Notes: generated by a model from the letters alone, not told the origin. A stretch of DNA of 64,000 nt from Batillaria attramentaria (GCA_018292915.2 JACVVK020000001.1:1824001-1888000), one strand, 5' to 3'; shown: positions 35,161 through 54,607, numbered from the stretch's first letter. A program made the numbers and translations.

Positions 35161-38100
35161 CATCTTTTCTTTAAGTTTTATTATATATTTTTAAATCTTG
35201 TTTCAAATACAGTAAATTTTGTTTTTGCATTTGTACAATATCTGTGAAAAGTACAATGTATTACACATTTTTCTACCGTGCATCTACGCGTGTCCCATAC
35301 TAGCAGAAAGGAATACAACCATATCGAAAAGTGGCAGACATACTGCATTGACAATTCAAGGCAACGAGGAGAGAGAAAGTGGAGGTAGATTAATGTTTTG
35401 CGTCCAAAAGCACTTGCACAGCAGAATGGGAGTGTATCTAGTTTCACCATTTAACCAAAACCCTGCCTCACAATTAATTGTATCTTCCACATGTCTCCAA
35501 CCCAACCAAACAAAAAATTTTTCCTGCAGAACGTGCATCCAGGTATGTCCAATAAAATGAAAATACATTGCCAAGAGCAAAATTAAAATCAACATGTACA
35601 GGAAATCTTTCACCAACAGCAGAACTTTTTTTTTTTTTTTAACGCACACAGAACATGGAAGCAAAACATTTTATCACTTTATTATTATTTTAAAAATAAC
35701 ATTTTAGCTATAAAAAAATTACTTCTACTTTTTGTTTGAATATTAGAATCGACTGCAAAACCTGAAACATCAAGTTGAATTTTTTATTTATTTTTTTATA
35801 TATATCCCAACCCCAAAATTTAGCATGTGAATTTGCAGACTACATTAAAAATGCTCACTTGTTTGCTCTCTCTCAAACGCACGTGCACACACACACACAT
35901 TTTCTACACTCCCAAAAAGCTAGTTAGCAAGGCCACACATTAGACAAAAGAAAATTCCTCTCTCAAAATACAAACACTCCATTCACCTATGCTTTATATT
36001 AAAAAAAAATTTAAAAGCTGGTTGATGCAGTTTGTTGCTTACAACTGTAGCATCTAACCTCAATACTTCTCCAGTCCAAATTTATCTTACCCTTTTACAA
36101 AGTTCAAATTGTCACAGAAGCATAAACTGCACATATCCATGCTACATCCACAAGCAAGGAGGGCACACCTTGAAAGCTGGAGTAATGCAGGATTTGTAGT
36201 AACTGACTAAATACATTGGAAAGCAGCCTGTAGGACAGGAGCAGAAGTAGGGGAGAAACATGAAATATGCAACAGGCCTCAAAAAGGAAACTGAAAGGTA
36301 AGACCTATCGGTGTGATGCAAAAGGAGGGGGGGGGGGGCAAAAGGAGGGGGGGGGGATGGAAACAGAATGACCAAAACCTGAGAAATCAAAGAGCAGCAA
36401 ATTTACCAGAGCGTGCGAGTACCAAGCACATGACTGTGTAGAGTTCTGTTGCAACAAACTGGCACTTCAATGCTGTATTCATTTTCCAAGTGGAAGTGGT
36501 GCTGCATTCAGGCTCTCCGATGCTCTGCTGTGAAAATGTCAGGAGGTAAGGAATTTAGAGAAGAACTTCTGTGCAGTGTAGCGGTTAGACCAGTATGATC
36601 ACTAGCAGCATGCGGACGTGGAAAGAAAATATGACAAAAATGCCCCCAGCCAGTGTCCAAATACAAAGGGATGGACAGATACAGACAACAGTTTTATTTG
36701 TCCCCAAAAGACAGGTGTGGGGAAAACAACACATATTCAATAATAAGGAAAAAAGTAAAAATATACTTAACAAGACACGTTTTGAAATGACAAGTGAAGA
36801 AAACAACAGAATTGGTCTACATATGGCTACCAGTATAGGTCAAACCCAAAAAATATTCTGACTGCACAACTGCAACAAAAGGAAAGGAAAAACATTATGT
36901 TGCAGATGTGCGTGATTGTGAATTTGTCTCCTTTTAACATCCATGCCAGAACATACATGAATCATCTTGTACATGAAAATATTCTTAGAACTACGACAGG
37001 AGGATAGTGAAAATAAAAAGACGTGAACAAAATCATTGATCAACTCTAACAGGCTACTGAAGCGCAAATGTACACAGCAGGTATGTACAATTCATGCCTA
37101 TAACAGGACCATATAACCAAAATGGACTCAAAGAAACTGGCTTTGTAAGTTGAAGTGTCAGGACACCCATGCTCAAAATAATTTTCATACATCAAATCAA
37201 CACATGAATTCAGACCATCTAGCTTAAACCATATAATGCCATCCAAGTTGACAGAAATAACCACAGAATTCGAAATGGCTCCACAAAATTCCCCCTTTTT
37301 TCTGAAAAGGGAAGCACAACAATGTTATGTGATACAATATAAAATAAAACATGCATGAGCAAATTGTCAAATGTTGCAAAAAGGGAAGGGTGGTGGGAGG
37401 GATGGAGCAAGGAAACAAAATAAATGTGGATGACAGAAGCAGCACCAATTTGCTATTTAACGCAATGTGGTGAATACAGTCGGCCAGAGGATGAGGCCCG
37501 TGAAGCTTTATTATGAATTATTCTGCATACAGTGTATCAGTATGTAAGAATGTGCAGTATCAGACATGCATATTATCTTGTAATTATGCACATGCGTCTC
37601 AATGCCTACACCCGTAGGTGGAAAGATGTCATGCACATGAACAATTCTAACTAAAGCACCAGCACAGTCACAACTGACCTCATTCGGCACACTCATGTTC
37701 AAATGCCTAGCAAAACTTCTTGATTCACGACGCCAAAATGTGCATTAATGCCACCAAGCAGAAACAGGCCTAGATACAGTGTAGTCACATGCTTCCAATA
37801 TATCGAGGGTTCCCTGCCAGAAAGTACTATCAACACAGATAAAAAGAAGACAGACAGTACGTTCTGACCGAGAACCCTCGAGTTACGATGACACAGTATC
37901 TACTAGAAAATAAATGCTACACAATAACAAACACAAAGATTACTGGTGATGCAACAATAGCGGCAACTGCCCCCTTTTTCCCCTGAAGTTGATAATCTTG
38001 AATTTGAAAGAGGTCTATGCGCTTATTACATCCATGGTGCTTAAGTCCTTATTCCAGACATTTTTTATTTACTCAGTGGGTCACTTGTTTCACACAATTT

Positions 38101-40186
38101 CAGCTGTCATCTCTTCCAACTATGGGCACCTTAACTCTTACAAAAGAAATATGGCGTCCTAATGAAAATGGTTCCAAAGATTCAGGGAGAAGCAGCGATT
38201 TTATGAACACCTAAAACTTATTACGGGACCATATTTGCAGGAAATCAAATTCAGCTGGGGAAAAAAATAAAAATGGACTACACATTTTAAAGGCAGCTGA
38301 AACATATCATCACCAGCATCAGCTGGTCACCATGTTGGTACATTACTGGTATGCATACAAATAACAAAGTGACTAAAAACGAGTGAACCGAGCTGTAAAG
38401 AACACTACACCAAATCATGACAAACTATGTGTATGTATGGAACTGAACTTGGGCAAGATTACCTAAGGTGGTCCTAACTTCCATGGATGACAAAAACAAA
38501 CCCCGACAAACACAGGAATCCAAGAACATATTACATGTATTTACATGAGTACACCCTGACAGAATAAACAGAAGCTCCTGAATTATCAGTAGTTACAATC
38601 ATACAATCATAGGGAAATGTATGTCAAAAGCATGCTGAAAAAAAAAGGGGGGGGGGGGGGCGACTTTTAAAAAAGGTTCTTACATCTTTTCAGCTAGGGC
38701 AGGGAAATCAACTGGTGGGATTACACATACAGGACCAGCAAAAAAGGTTTACTAAATAATATCATTTTTTCAGTAAAATTACATTAATTACATTTAAGAC
38801 CTGCTGGTACAAATTACCACAGAATTTCTACCGCATTATGGCCATTACGACAGCTATAATTCCAATGGTTTGATCATTTCAACACATGTACACACCTCCA
38901 ATCGTTCAGATACTTCTTCTATTATTTGTGTAGGAAACTCGTTTCACCAAAGGATTGCGAGTGTGTAACTAGTCACTAAATACCAGTGTACCATAAGGTC
39001 TTCCTTTGTCAACTTTGCTTCCCCAAGCCCAACTGTTTCCACAGCAGGAATTTGCCATTGCCCATAGCCACCTTGTCATGCGTTATCAAACAGAACTTTA
39101 AAAAAAAAAAATACTGGCCTTTTATAACAAACAAAACAGAAGCAACAAAAATAGAACATCACAACTCCATTCTCCCATCAACATAATTATCTGTGTCATC
39201 ATTATGACAAATAAAATCATTGCACATCTACAAAAATAACTCTGAGGCTCCCCCCACCCCTCTCCCATTAAGTTGCTTGAAGAAATGCGACACTGGAAAT
39301 CACCAAAGACCACAAACTACAGTTTGGGGCCCCCTCCCTTCCACTCCAATATTCCAGTCCCACCCCCACCACCAGAGAGAAAAAAAATCCAGAAAACTGT
39401 CATGGAAGAAGTTTCATTTAGCTTTGAACTGGCAAAGTTTACACAGCTCATAAATACTGATGAATACTTCACAGTAACTGAAGTGTTTAATAAATTAAAC
39501 TAAGCTAACTAAAGTTCTACCTCTCCTCAAAACTCAAGAAGTTAGAAGTTTGACTTTCTATCATTATTTCAAATGAATGGCACATTTGGTTGTGGACTTT
39601 GCCCACAAAGAACTACACACTAAAATACGAAGTTCAAACAGTATTATTAGCACAATAGCCTATCTAAATAACAGAATTCCTAAAATATATCATGTTTTCC
39701 TTTGCAAGTTTACTTGCGTAAGGCCTGTTAAAGGAAAACAGAACAAAACATTTTGTGGTCCGAGAGCCAAAACAACTGCTTATGGAAATACTTGTCTGCA
39801 GGGTTGACAGTAAACTGTCACGAAGTAAATGCATGTTGGTGACAGATTCCCGTCCAAGAAAGTCCTTCCTCTCTCCTCTTTCTCCTAAGTCTAAAACACA
39901 AGACTAGCAGGAACAGGAAATCTCAAACCACAAAAAATGATGGCCTCTTTTGGAAGCAACAAGTGTCAGGGGGTCCCACTGAAAAATGTCACTACTGCGC
40001 TATCATTCATTACCATGCTTTTCAGCACACCTGATGAAATAAAGATAAATAACAAATGTGTGAGTATCTTGGTGATGTACCCACGCATGCAAGCGATTAC
40101 CCAGGGTATTGGTACAAGAAAAACTGCTAGATGGAAATGTTACATGTACCGTCAAACTTCCACAAATGCTTCAACATTAGTGAAAC

Positions 40187-40219
<33 letters not shown>

Positions 40220-41413
40220 CAGAACAATCTTAATAAAACTACAACAATAAAACTGGCCACATAACGTTAGCCGCTCTTTGTCTTCTTTGAAACTCTGCAA
40301 GTTGTGTTCAGTCCTGCAGTGCCCAGGCAGTGTCAGTTTATGTGGAATGTCCCCAACCAAGTGCACCTAGTTCATACAGTACAGTGCATAGTGGGCACTG
40401 AGCCTGCCTGCCTAACACACTGCATGACCAACAACGAGATAAATTTCTTTGCAATTGCAGGTTGTTAGAATAGATGAAGACTACTCTTCTGGCAACTGGT
40501 CTGAAGTAAAGAACTTGCTTTTTGCTTCTGCAGTTGTGTAGTTATAGGTTAAAACCTGATTCCCCCCCCCCCCCAAAAAAAAAACAAAAAAAAAACTGAG
40601 AGAATACCCAGTGACAAAAGACGGAAAAAGTGCATTGGGCATACAAAACTAAATCAACAGTGCACAACAATGGAACATTCACTAGCATGTACAGGCATAA
40701 TGCTTACAACATGAAATCTGTACCAATACAGACTATTGCGAGAACAGTCAACTGTGCAAATTACAAAGCACATAACAACATTTTGTTTCACGTGATGGAA
40801 TCAACTGTCAAGATCTGCTGCCAGTACAAGCCAAACAGATTATTTCTTGCATTGATAATTCAGCGTCGTCATAATCTGTTCTCTTCATCCAGACAAGCAC
40901 AGTCCAATGTCTTTTTGTTGATGCTGCTGGGAGCGTCCAGTGCAGTTCACTGTTTTCAGCTGGACCAAGTCAGAGATGTGAGACAAAGCAACAAAAATTA
41001 CCGACGACGGATGAGGGCACTGATGGATCATGAAACCGAGATGAAAAATGAGATTATTATGGATGGAAAGGGGCCACTGCCGAGGACTCTCAGCAAATGC
41101 CCCAGGGGGACTGGAAGGAATACACACTGCCAGCTAGCAATGGCCGAAGCTGAAGCGATGTGGGCTAGAAACGGAAGTCTGCCACCTGTCACAGAAAACC
41201 ACGTCAGGCTCAATCAGCCGCCTCTGTGCAGCCAACCATAGCAATGGTATTGCAAAGCCTTTGAGTACTGTGATGAATGGTTTCCTCTGTCCAGAGTTCT
41301 TGTGAAGAGTCTTTTACCTGGTGTATGATGCTTTTCTTCTTCACCAAGCAGTCTCAGGTAAAGTAGGTAGGCAGTCATTATCCTCTGGTCAAACTCCTCT
41401 CTTCTGCTGCTGC
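35161..41413 (-). other. Putative long RNF38 3' UTR
   Basis: About 6.2 kb of AT-rich non-coding sequence separates the RNF38 stop codon from an AATAAA (minus) at 35177-35182. Several internal AATAAA signals could give shorter forms. It includes G homopolymers at about 36330-36356 and 38648-38660, a CA tract at 40188-40218 and a C/A run at 40562-40596. No second gene is recognisable. Attribution to one 3' UTR is inference. Confidence 0.4.
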
Positions 41414-46437
<5,024 letters not shown>

Positions 46438-46884
46438 CTGCACAAAGCATCGCAGGAACAAATGTTACATCACAGGAAAGCATTTGAAGGATGGTTGTCC
46501 TAAAGCTGTACAACTAGTTTAGTTGACATCAGATATTACAAAACAACGTACAGGGAAGTAAGCAAGAGAAAATAACATCATTAACTGAAGAGGAGCATTT
46601 TTCACTCCCAATAATATCAAAAACATCCTTTTGCTCAAGCAGCTTCATTTTGTATGGAGGGAATGCTCACGGATACATTATCTGAAGAGATTTTCATTTT
46701 CAGAGAGGACCTGCACACAACAGACTCCACTGTCAAGACTGGCAGAGCCACACCCTTAATTAAAAACACTGCCATGTAAGACAAGTGTACAGCTCTCATA
46801 TGCACACGCATAACAATGCATGCTCTCGCACAAACCCTCAAATGACACTACAGTATGCAGTTTATGTATGGAGGGTATGTGCAC

Positions 46885-46886
<2 letters not shown>

Positions 46887-46936
<50 letters not shown>
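46887..46936. repeat. (TG)n microsatellite
   Basis: An uninterrupted TG tract of about 50 bases ends in GCGCGC. Confidence 0.95.
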
Positions 46937-46941
<5 letters not shown>

Positions 46942-49025
46942 CATATGTCTGAATGCATGAATGCACGTGCACGCATCCGTTGGAGTGACACAAAAACAGG
47001 AGAAAGAGGATCATTCACCATGTTGCAAGTATGCAAACGATAACCATTAAGAGGATCCATACTGCTTTTTTTCCACTAAATGTTGGAATACAGGGATGGA
47101 AAGCCAGTGGCACCAACAGCACAGAGGAACTTATGGATTTCTTTGCGGCGGAAAAAAAAACAATCTTCGTTTCACTCAACATGCAAGCTATCAATGAAAA
47201 AAGCAGACGAATGAATGAACTGACACACAAAGAAATGTTTTCAACCGCGGTAGTCACTGAGGCAAAGGAGCAGAAGAGAGAACGGGCCATAAAGGCAGAA
47301 TGGGAGAGGCTGCGAGAGACGGGGCTGATTAAAAGAGACAATCTTCATACACAGCGCAGCAAGACACCACACAAAATGACAGAACCGAGTTCGAAGACCG
47401 CCATTTCTATCGTTAGCATCACCGGCAAACCCTTCTCCCCTCCCTCGTCTCCCTACCCCCACCAGCCTGTCGCCAGGGAAGCGGGCTTGGATGAGATAAA
47501 GGGGAGAGAAACAAAGGGAGATCAATACGCATTGTTTTTCTACTGGCTCAAAGCCGCGCGCCTCCCCCAGCTGTTTCTCTTTGCGCCTGCCAGCATCGCT
47601 CAATGCTCTCCTCTTGGCTAGCCCAGCCGCCCGCTTCTCCGGTTTGAAATATGATGCAAAATCATTGATTTCATTCCTCCCTCTCTCTCTCTCTCTCTCT
47701 AACGTCCACACCCCCCCCCATCCCCCATCCCCTCAATAATATGAATGCTGGCATTATTGATCACAGTTTTTCCCCATCTGCACTAATTGCACTTCTCTGC
47801 CAACTTTAATATTTCATACTCATTGAAACATCAACACAGCTACAATCATACCACGAGAGAAAAAAAAAAGAAAAAAAAGTTAGCTAGTTATGAGATGTTC
47901 TTGTGAAACTGGAGAGTTCATCCTAGAATGTTTGTAGCTAAATGAATAAAAATCATTCACAGCACCTTCTGAACAACCTCACCTAAAATGGTCAAACAAC
48001 AGCATGACAAATAAGGGAATATCACTATAATATTTAGTTTACATGAGTTTGTGGGGGTGCTTTAAACAAAATAATGTCCATATGGTGACATGATGGTGAG
48101 GCAGCACGTGTTAAGACTGCGGAGATGGCAAAGGAACATGGACAATATTCCATGAGTGATGATGTTGTCATGGATTCCTGTTTGTTTTTTGAGAAGTGAT
48201 TCACTGCTGTTGCCACTTCCAAGCTTTCATATTCTCTGTATTTCATGTCACCACTGCACTTGCAGCAACCGGTTATATGGACACACACCGTAAGACACCA
48301 CAACTTGAAAGCACAAAAACTTCCTACTGCCACACATAATAATGAATTTAATATTTTTGCAAATGTGTATACCCATAGTATGCTGTCAACACAGTGTCGT
48401 TCATCCTGTCAGATATATGCACTGCACCAACTCGAAATTGTACACTTGTCATACTGTGTGTTTAAAAACTTGTACAGATGTTAACATGCACCGCGCACTT
48501 CTGAAGTCTGTCAATGACCATCAACACTGTCACACATAACCCACAGCACATCTGGCGGTAAAACAATTTCATTTTCTTTCTTTCTTTCCCAGTTGCCGAT
48601 TTTTCTTCAGGAGGGAGGGCTGACTCTGAGAAGTGATATGCCCGCTCTGGCAATCTCAGACGATCTGACCGCAACACTCATGTACCGCTTGCTCACCACG
48701 TCCACACCCTGGGAAACTGCACAAAACGGCTCAAACACATCCAGTCTTCACTTGGTCCACTGTGCACTAAGGTGGTTGTAGAAAAGTATGAGTAAAACGA
48801 CCGGACGGGTGAGACAAGCTGGCGTACCAGAGAAGTGTACAGCTGCCCACTTTCCAACCACACCAAGCTCAGTTCTGCTGGTCAAGGACAGAGGTTTGCA
48901 CTAGCAGTCCACGGCAAAGCCCGAGCTTACCTGGGCTGTGTGTAGTGGCTCTAGCCATGCTCTGTGCTTGCCTGAGCAAACCAAAACATTCACTCCCAGC
49001 GGCGCATGGTTGGATGAAACCTTAG

Positions 49026-49030
<5 letters not shown>

Positions 49031-49097
<67 letters not shown>

Positions 49098-49119
49098 CGC
49101 GCGCGTGTGTGTGTGAGAG
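49031..49119. repeat. (TG)n(CG)n microsatellite
   Basis: A TG tract of about 60 bases passes into CG steps and back to TG; the alternating purine-pyrimidine order is unbroken. Confidence 0.95.
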
Positions 49120-49734
49120 GAAGGTTAGAGGTGGGGGGGGGGGGACACAGAGACACAGAAACAGAGACTGTAAAATAAAAATACAGACTGTAAAATGAAA
49201 ATAAATCAAGGAAATGACAAACAAACGCGGTTTTGGTGTATATAGCAGCGCTTTTATTCCATAATCCTGACTGCAGCTGGCCATTATTTGCATTCAGAGT
49301 ACTGGGACGATCACAGTGCTGGCGACTGCTGTTTTGTTAGCTGATGTTTCACCCCACGTGCTTTGCAGAACCGGATCTACCAAACACTGCGTGTCCTGCA
49401 CCTGTACCCTATACTTAATTTGAAATAACTGGTGGATGTGATGGCATACACCACATTTTGTCACATTTTGTTGCTGGGAAACAGTTGCCACACACACACA
49501 CACAAACTGGGAGGGGGCCGCAAACAGGCATGTCACCGCTCCCCCTCAGATGGCTTGTACTTTTTCCGCATAATCCCAATAGCCTGTTATCACGCGCACA
49601 AACTAACCAATGTGTCATAAAATTAATGTGAATCCAAAAGACAAACTCCCATGAGTTTTCCCAAACCATTTACTGGGACAGACAACGTGGATACGGCGGC
49701 TCTCCTCGGCTTGTAGTTCTACCCTGACGTGTAC

Positions 49735-49772
49735 CTGGCTACTGAGACAGGTCTTTGGCAAGGCAGCTGCCT
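49735..49772 (+). repeat. 38-bp inverted repeat, left arm
   Basis: CTGGCTACTGAGACAGGTCT and the following 18 bases match the reverse complement of 51064-51101 at about 35 of 38 positions. The arms are 1.3 kb apart. Confidence 0.8.
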
Positions 49773-50277
49773 GCTTCTACAGCCAAACGGTTCAAAGGGA
49801 GCCAGCGCAGACGATAACAACAGCAGCATGAGCAGCAGCCTCAACACAGCCAGGGGATGTTAGCCAGGGCTGGTCCTCTGCCCTGCAGTGAAGAGAAACG
49901 TGCCAGTGTAGTTCCCCCTTCAGCACAGTGCCAAAACTCTTTTATCTCCCGCGCCGACGAACACCCACGGCCTGGGACGATAATGCGACTGCTGCGGCTG
50001 TTGTCTCTGGGCCCTGCATGGCGGTTGGCAAAAACTTCGCCGTGCTTCGGGTAACATGTGCACAGAGCGTTGAGAGGCCCTGGTATCCTGTGTGCAGTCG
50101 AACGCATCTCCTGTGATAAATGAGCAGAACGTGTTTGTGTGTGTGTGTGTTTGTGATGTATGTGTGAGCGTATGAAATGCCTCATAAAGCTGGCCCCGCC
50201 ATGTGTGTGTGTTTGTGTGTGTGTCAGTGTGTGTGTGTGTGTGTGAGAGAGAGACAATCCTCTCTCTCTCTCTGTAA

Positions 50278-50313
<36 letters not shown>

Positions 50314-51063
50314 GCCCCCCTCCCTCTGCATGTGCGTTCGTGCGTGCGTGCGTGCGTGTGTGTGTGTGTGTGTGTGTGTGTTCAGCGGCAGAACTCCTAT
50401 CTAACTACGTGTCGCCAGCTATCGCCGCCAGCTGCTACCCCGGTGCGGCCACCCCTTCCTCTAATACTTTGCCAATGCGCCGCGTCAGTTCTCCCTACAC
50501 ACCCTACATCAACCACCACCATCGCAAACCCATCGACACGGCTACACTACACTTCACTACACTACACCATGCTGAGCAAAGCCAAGCCAGCGGTGTGAGA
50601 CCCAGCCCTCAGCGCCAACCGAATCAATCTCACAGTCTCGTCGTTGTGCTGGGTGATATGTATGGAGCGGCCTTAGGGCCTGGGGCAGGCAGCACGAGGA
50701 AGCCCTACGACTAAGTGGTAAAGCCGGATTCTGACGGCTCAGTCTGTGCTGTGCACTCACATAAAACTGCCGCTGCAACTGTCTGATTCAAACTGAACAT
50801 ATCAACGGTATAGTAACAGCCCCTGTGTTCATGAATGTCCTTTTATTACAGAGGCTGCAAAGGGGACAAGGCAAGATCACTAGAAACTGCTTTCCACTGG
50901 TACAATATACAATAAACACCTACCAGTGGCCACTTTACTGGTTTTCAACTTTTCCCTTACAGATAAATGTGTTTTCCTTTCAACTGTGTCGAAGACCTGA
51001 AAATTTATCAGAGATATGAAGTCTGTCAATTCTTGGCGTGACTGTGGATGGCACTGATGGTCT

Positions 51064-51101
51064 AGGCAGCTGCTTTACTAAAGACCTGTCTCAGTAGCCA
51101 G
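51064..51101 (-). repeat. 38-bp inverted repeat, right arm
   Basis: This is the partner of 49735-49772 in opposite orientation (AGACCTGTCTCAGTAGCCAG at its right end). No target duplication was resolved outside the arms. Confidence 0.8.
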
Positions 51102-51412
51102 ACACACACCTGATGGTGTACTTGGCACTGGCAGCTAACAAATATCACCATTACACTTCAAGTATAGACGCTGACCTGTGTATAAATGCTGGTATGTCTC
51201 ATAAATGTTGGGTATGTCTCGTAAGACAGAGATCAACAGACTGGCGTCCTGAGGATCAAGCCCGTAAGACCGACACTAACGTTTACGACGTTGCTGAGCT
51301 GACCGGCACCTATGCATTTCAGATTGTTTCTACACGAGTGCTTTGAAGTTTAAACTCCGTTCAGGTGGCTAGATCGACCAACACTGTGTACTGTGGGACG
51401 AAGCACCGCGTG

Positions 51413-51415
<3 letters not shown>

Positions 51416-51473
<58 letters not shown>

Positions 51474-51552
51474 CCGCGCGCGAGAGAGAGAGAGAGAGTG
51501 TGTGTGTGTGTCTGTGCGTGTGTGTGTGTGTGTGTGTGTGCGAGAGAGAGAG

Positions 51553-51597
<45 letters not shown>
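51416..51597. repeat. Composite TG / AG microsatellite
   Basis: About 180 bases alternate between TG tracts and two GAGAGA blocks, suggesting repeated slippage and internal duplication. Confidence 0.95.
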
Positions 51598-51601
<4 letters not shown>

Positions 51602-52466
51602 GGATTCAGGGTGTTACGGCGCATGAAATTTTCGGAAGCTTCCGTCCACGAAACCAAATTTACACACGTGAACTAAGTTATCGTGGGACACAAATCAGCC
51701 AGTGTCCCTAGATGAATATTTTCCCTGTAGCTTTGCGTGCTGCTGACGGCGGACCCTGTCACAAACGGCCACTCAACTACTGTGTCTTGCGAGCAAGATC
51801 TAGGACTGCACTCACGGCATCCACTGCAAGCCATCGTCATTTTTCGTCTGTTAATTATTGTCGGATGCCGTAAGTCAAATCAGATGTTTTTAATAAAGTT
51901 GCCAAACAGTTCGAAAAAGCTTTAACCGACACAGGTATCTGCGTTTCTTTGCATGGCCATGCATTATGCCGTTGGGAACCCGACCTGAATAGACTAGGGA
52001 GTGAGAGAGCGAGGGACAGGAGAGAGAGAGAGAGAGACCGTAGGCACGACACCGCCACCGAACCAACAAATCGTGCTGGCGCCATGGGTTTGTGTGCTTC
52101 ACCGTACCGACACCAATAACGAGCGGCAACGCTATACACACAGGAAAGAGGAGACTTTGGCCCAAGGGTTGCTGGGCTGGCAGGCAGAACGCGTAGGTTG
52201 GCTGGTGGGTGGTGAAAAGTGGGGGCTAGGCTGACTTGGTTGGCGAGTGAATCGAGTGGGGTGCAGGTGGGGCACTGTAAATTTCACGCTGGGCTCTACT
52301 CTGCGTCTCCGAAGAACAGGTTTTCCTGCCACTTGTCTGGCACCAAGCTAGCGGAGTTCAACTTCTAATGAACTGCAACTTTTAGTTTAAGTCCACAGTA
52401 ACAAATTACACGTACTGTAGAGCGGACTGATTTCCACAATACGTCACACGCTGACGCACTCGGTTC

Positions 52467-52500
<34 letters not shown>

Positions 52501-53613
52501 TAATGTGACAGCAGAGGGATGGTGGACACGCAATACTGCGCGATGGGTTACGAAATGTTCATTCAAACCACATACGCACATGCGCTGTCAGTCTCGATGA
52601 CCGTCAACACACCCGGCAGGCAGGCGGACTGATATCGTCAGTTTCACCCTGCAGTCTTTCTCCCTCTCTCTCTCTCTCTCTCGGGGTGACAAATTCCTGT
52701 CGAACCCACCCCATCTTCCCGTGTCCCCGCCTGATACGATTTCGGGTGACCCTGCTTCCCCTTCACCCGCCCTCCTGTCGCGTCCCCCCCCACCCACCCC
52801 CTTCCCCATTTTCCCCGTTATTAGTCCCCCCTCACACACGAGAATGAATCCGCGATGGCCCCCAGGCACCGAAAAGAGGAGGGGCAGGGCCTGTGTGTGT
52901 GTGCGGCCCTCCTGGGGGGGAATTCTTGGTGAAGCCAACTATCGGCAGTGTGATGGAGTGAGAGATGGAGGAACGAAGGAAAAAGGTTAGGGCGCATTCT
53001 GCGTCTTTGTCCTGTCATCCCGCCTTCACTCGATCAATACCCCCCTCCCCTCCTCCATCCCTCCCTCCTCGCCCCACCCTTTGAACATTCTCATTCTGTT
53101 GGGATTCCCTCCGTCCCTCCCACACTCCCTCGACCCCCTCCTCCCCGTTCACACGGCCTCCCTGCCAGTCTCTTTCTCCTCCGTTACTGCCATTAGTTTT
53201 CACGACAGACATTTCGCTTTTGAACAGTTCCTGGGTACAAAGCCGTTCAGTGTGATGGGCAGTCTGCTGAGACTGATGTGAGCGGGGGTGGAACTGGGGG
53301 GGTGGGGGGTGGGTTGACTGAATCGGGGTACGAGTATCCTCAGACGCCGTAGTACGCAAATCAGTCGCGGGGTTTAAACCCAAAGAAACTGCCCCCCCCC
53401 CCAAACATGCTTTCAGTTTTTAATTTTTAAACCCGATGAGCTTTTCCTACCAATAATAAAATTTCACCAAAGCTCTGTGTGGGGGGGGGGGGGGAGAAGG
53501 GTGAACTTCGGGAACGGAACTTCGTTGTCATGCCAACCGACAAAGAGAAGAGAGTTAGGGGAACGTCCTGAAGAATCACTCACGCAACCACCACCGAGAA
53601 GTACCTCAGCAAA

Positions 53614-53615
<2 letters not shown>

Positions 53616-53672
<57 letters not shown>
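53616..53672. repeat. (CA)n microsatellite
   Basis: A near-pure CA tract of about 57 bases lies just upstream of the SINE at 53738. Confidence 0.95.
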
Positions 53673-53676
<4 letters not shown>

Positions 53677-53737
53677 TGTTTGGTCCAGGCCTTTGTCATC
53701 TATTACTACAGAGTTCGGAGGCGGAGCGGGGTGGAGG

Positions 53738-54020
53738 ACAGGGGATTTGGTCTAGTGGTTAAGGCATCCGACTTCGGATCCTGAGCTGCCTGGTTCGAGT
53801 CCCCGGTGGGCAGGAATATGGTGGGATTTTTCCTTCCCATATCGAGTCTAATCCATGTGCAGACTCATTTGCGGTGCCTGTCTCGCCTTCGTGTACACAC
53901 GCACGCACAAACATCAAGTGTGCACGCTAAAAATCCCACGTTCATCTTTCGAAGAAGAGTAGGCTGTGGCCGGTGGCGTGGTAAACAGAAATACTGTCGC
54001 ACGCACCAGAGTGAATAGCA
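53738..54020 (+). mobile_element. tRNA-derived SINE with 9-bp target duplication
   Basis: A tRNA-like head has box A TGGTCTAGTGG and box B GTTCGAGTC, followed by a body containing GTGCACGCTAAAAATCCCAC, a phrase typical of molluscan SINE bodies. GGGTGGAGG occurs at 53729-53737 and again at 54021-54029, consistent with target duplication. The head differs from the SINEs at 14761 and 27885. Confidence 0.82.
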
Positions 54021-54140
54021 GGGTGGAGGTTTGCACACAAAGTAGCGCTTAACGGCAGCAGGCTTTCACTGCTTCGTCCTCCAGCCCTGCGGCGCCGTGA
54101 GCATTTCAGCAGAGATGGATATGTGCGCCGAGGAGAAGTC

Positions 54141-54166
54141 TACCATACCATACCATACCATACCAT
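54141..54166. repeat. (TACCA)n short tandem repeat
   Basis: About five pentanucleotide units of TACCA occur in a row. Confidence 0.85.
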
Positions 54167-54469
54167 AGGACCAAAAACTCTCCGGGCCACCATTACAGTG
54201 ACTTTAACGTTTACTTCAGCCTGCGCGAATGAAAGCCGGATTGCCTTTGTTCATCCCCAAGATGATCGGGTTCTGTTCATCATTCATGAGTCTAATCCAC
54301 CGAGAGCTGGGGAGCGGCAACACAAAGAGTGGTTGGAATCCGCTGGAGGACTGTACAGGGGGGGAAAAATTCAAGTGGTAATATTACCGCGGTTCAAGAT
54401 TAATTCTGTACTCGCGGGATTATCTCTGGGCTTCGTGATATAACCGACTGGGCACACTACGAAGAAGCG

Positions 54470-54533
54470 TGCGTGTGTGTGTGTGTGTGTGTGTAGTACT
54501 CACGGTGTGTGTGTGTGTGTGTCACAGTGTGCC

Positions 54534-54605
<72 letters not shown>

Positions 54606-54607
54606 CG
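54470..54607. repeat. Interrupted (TG)n tract
   Basis: Three TG blocks separated by short unique spacers; the last is about 60 bases and ends in GCGCGCGCG. Confidence 0.9.

Noticed and set aside
48931..48958. MARATTHSP with donor CCCAG|GTAAGC as the RNF38 start exon
   Set aside because: It would end in phase 1, while the exon at 46437 needs a preceding phase-2 exon; without an intermediate exon it cannot join in frame.
51361..51657. Thr/His/Val/Cys-repeat frames over TG/CA tracts here and at many other places
   Set aside because: Long frames over dinucleotide repeats arise because the repeat lacks stops; there is no coding evidence.
53015..53404. 129-codon minus-strand frame at 53.0-53.4 kb
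   Set aside because: Composition is dominated by CCCTCC/GGAGGG low-complexity sequence with no recognisable domain or splice context.
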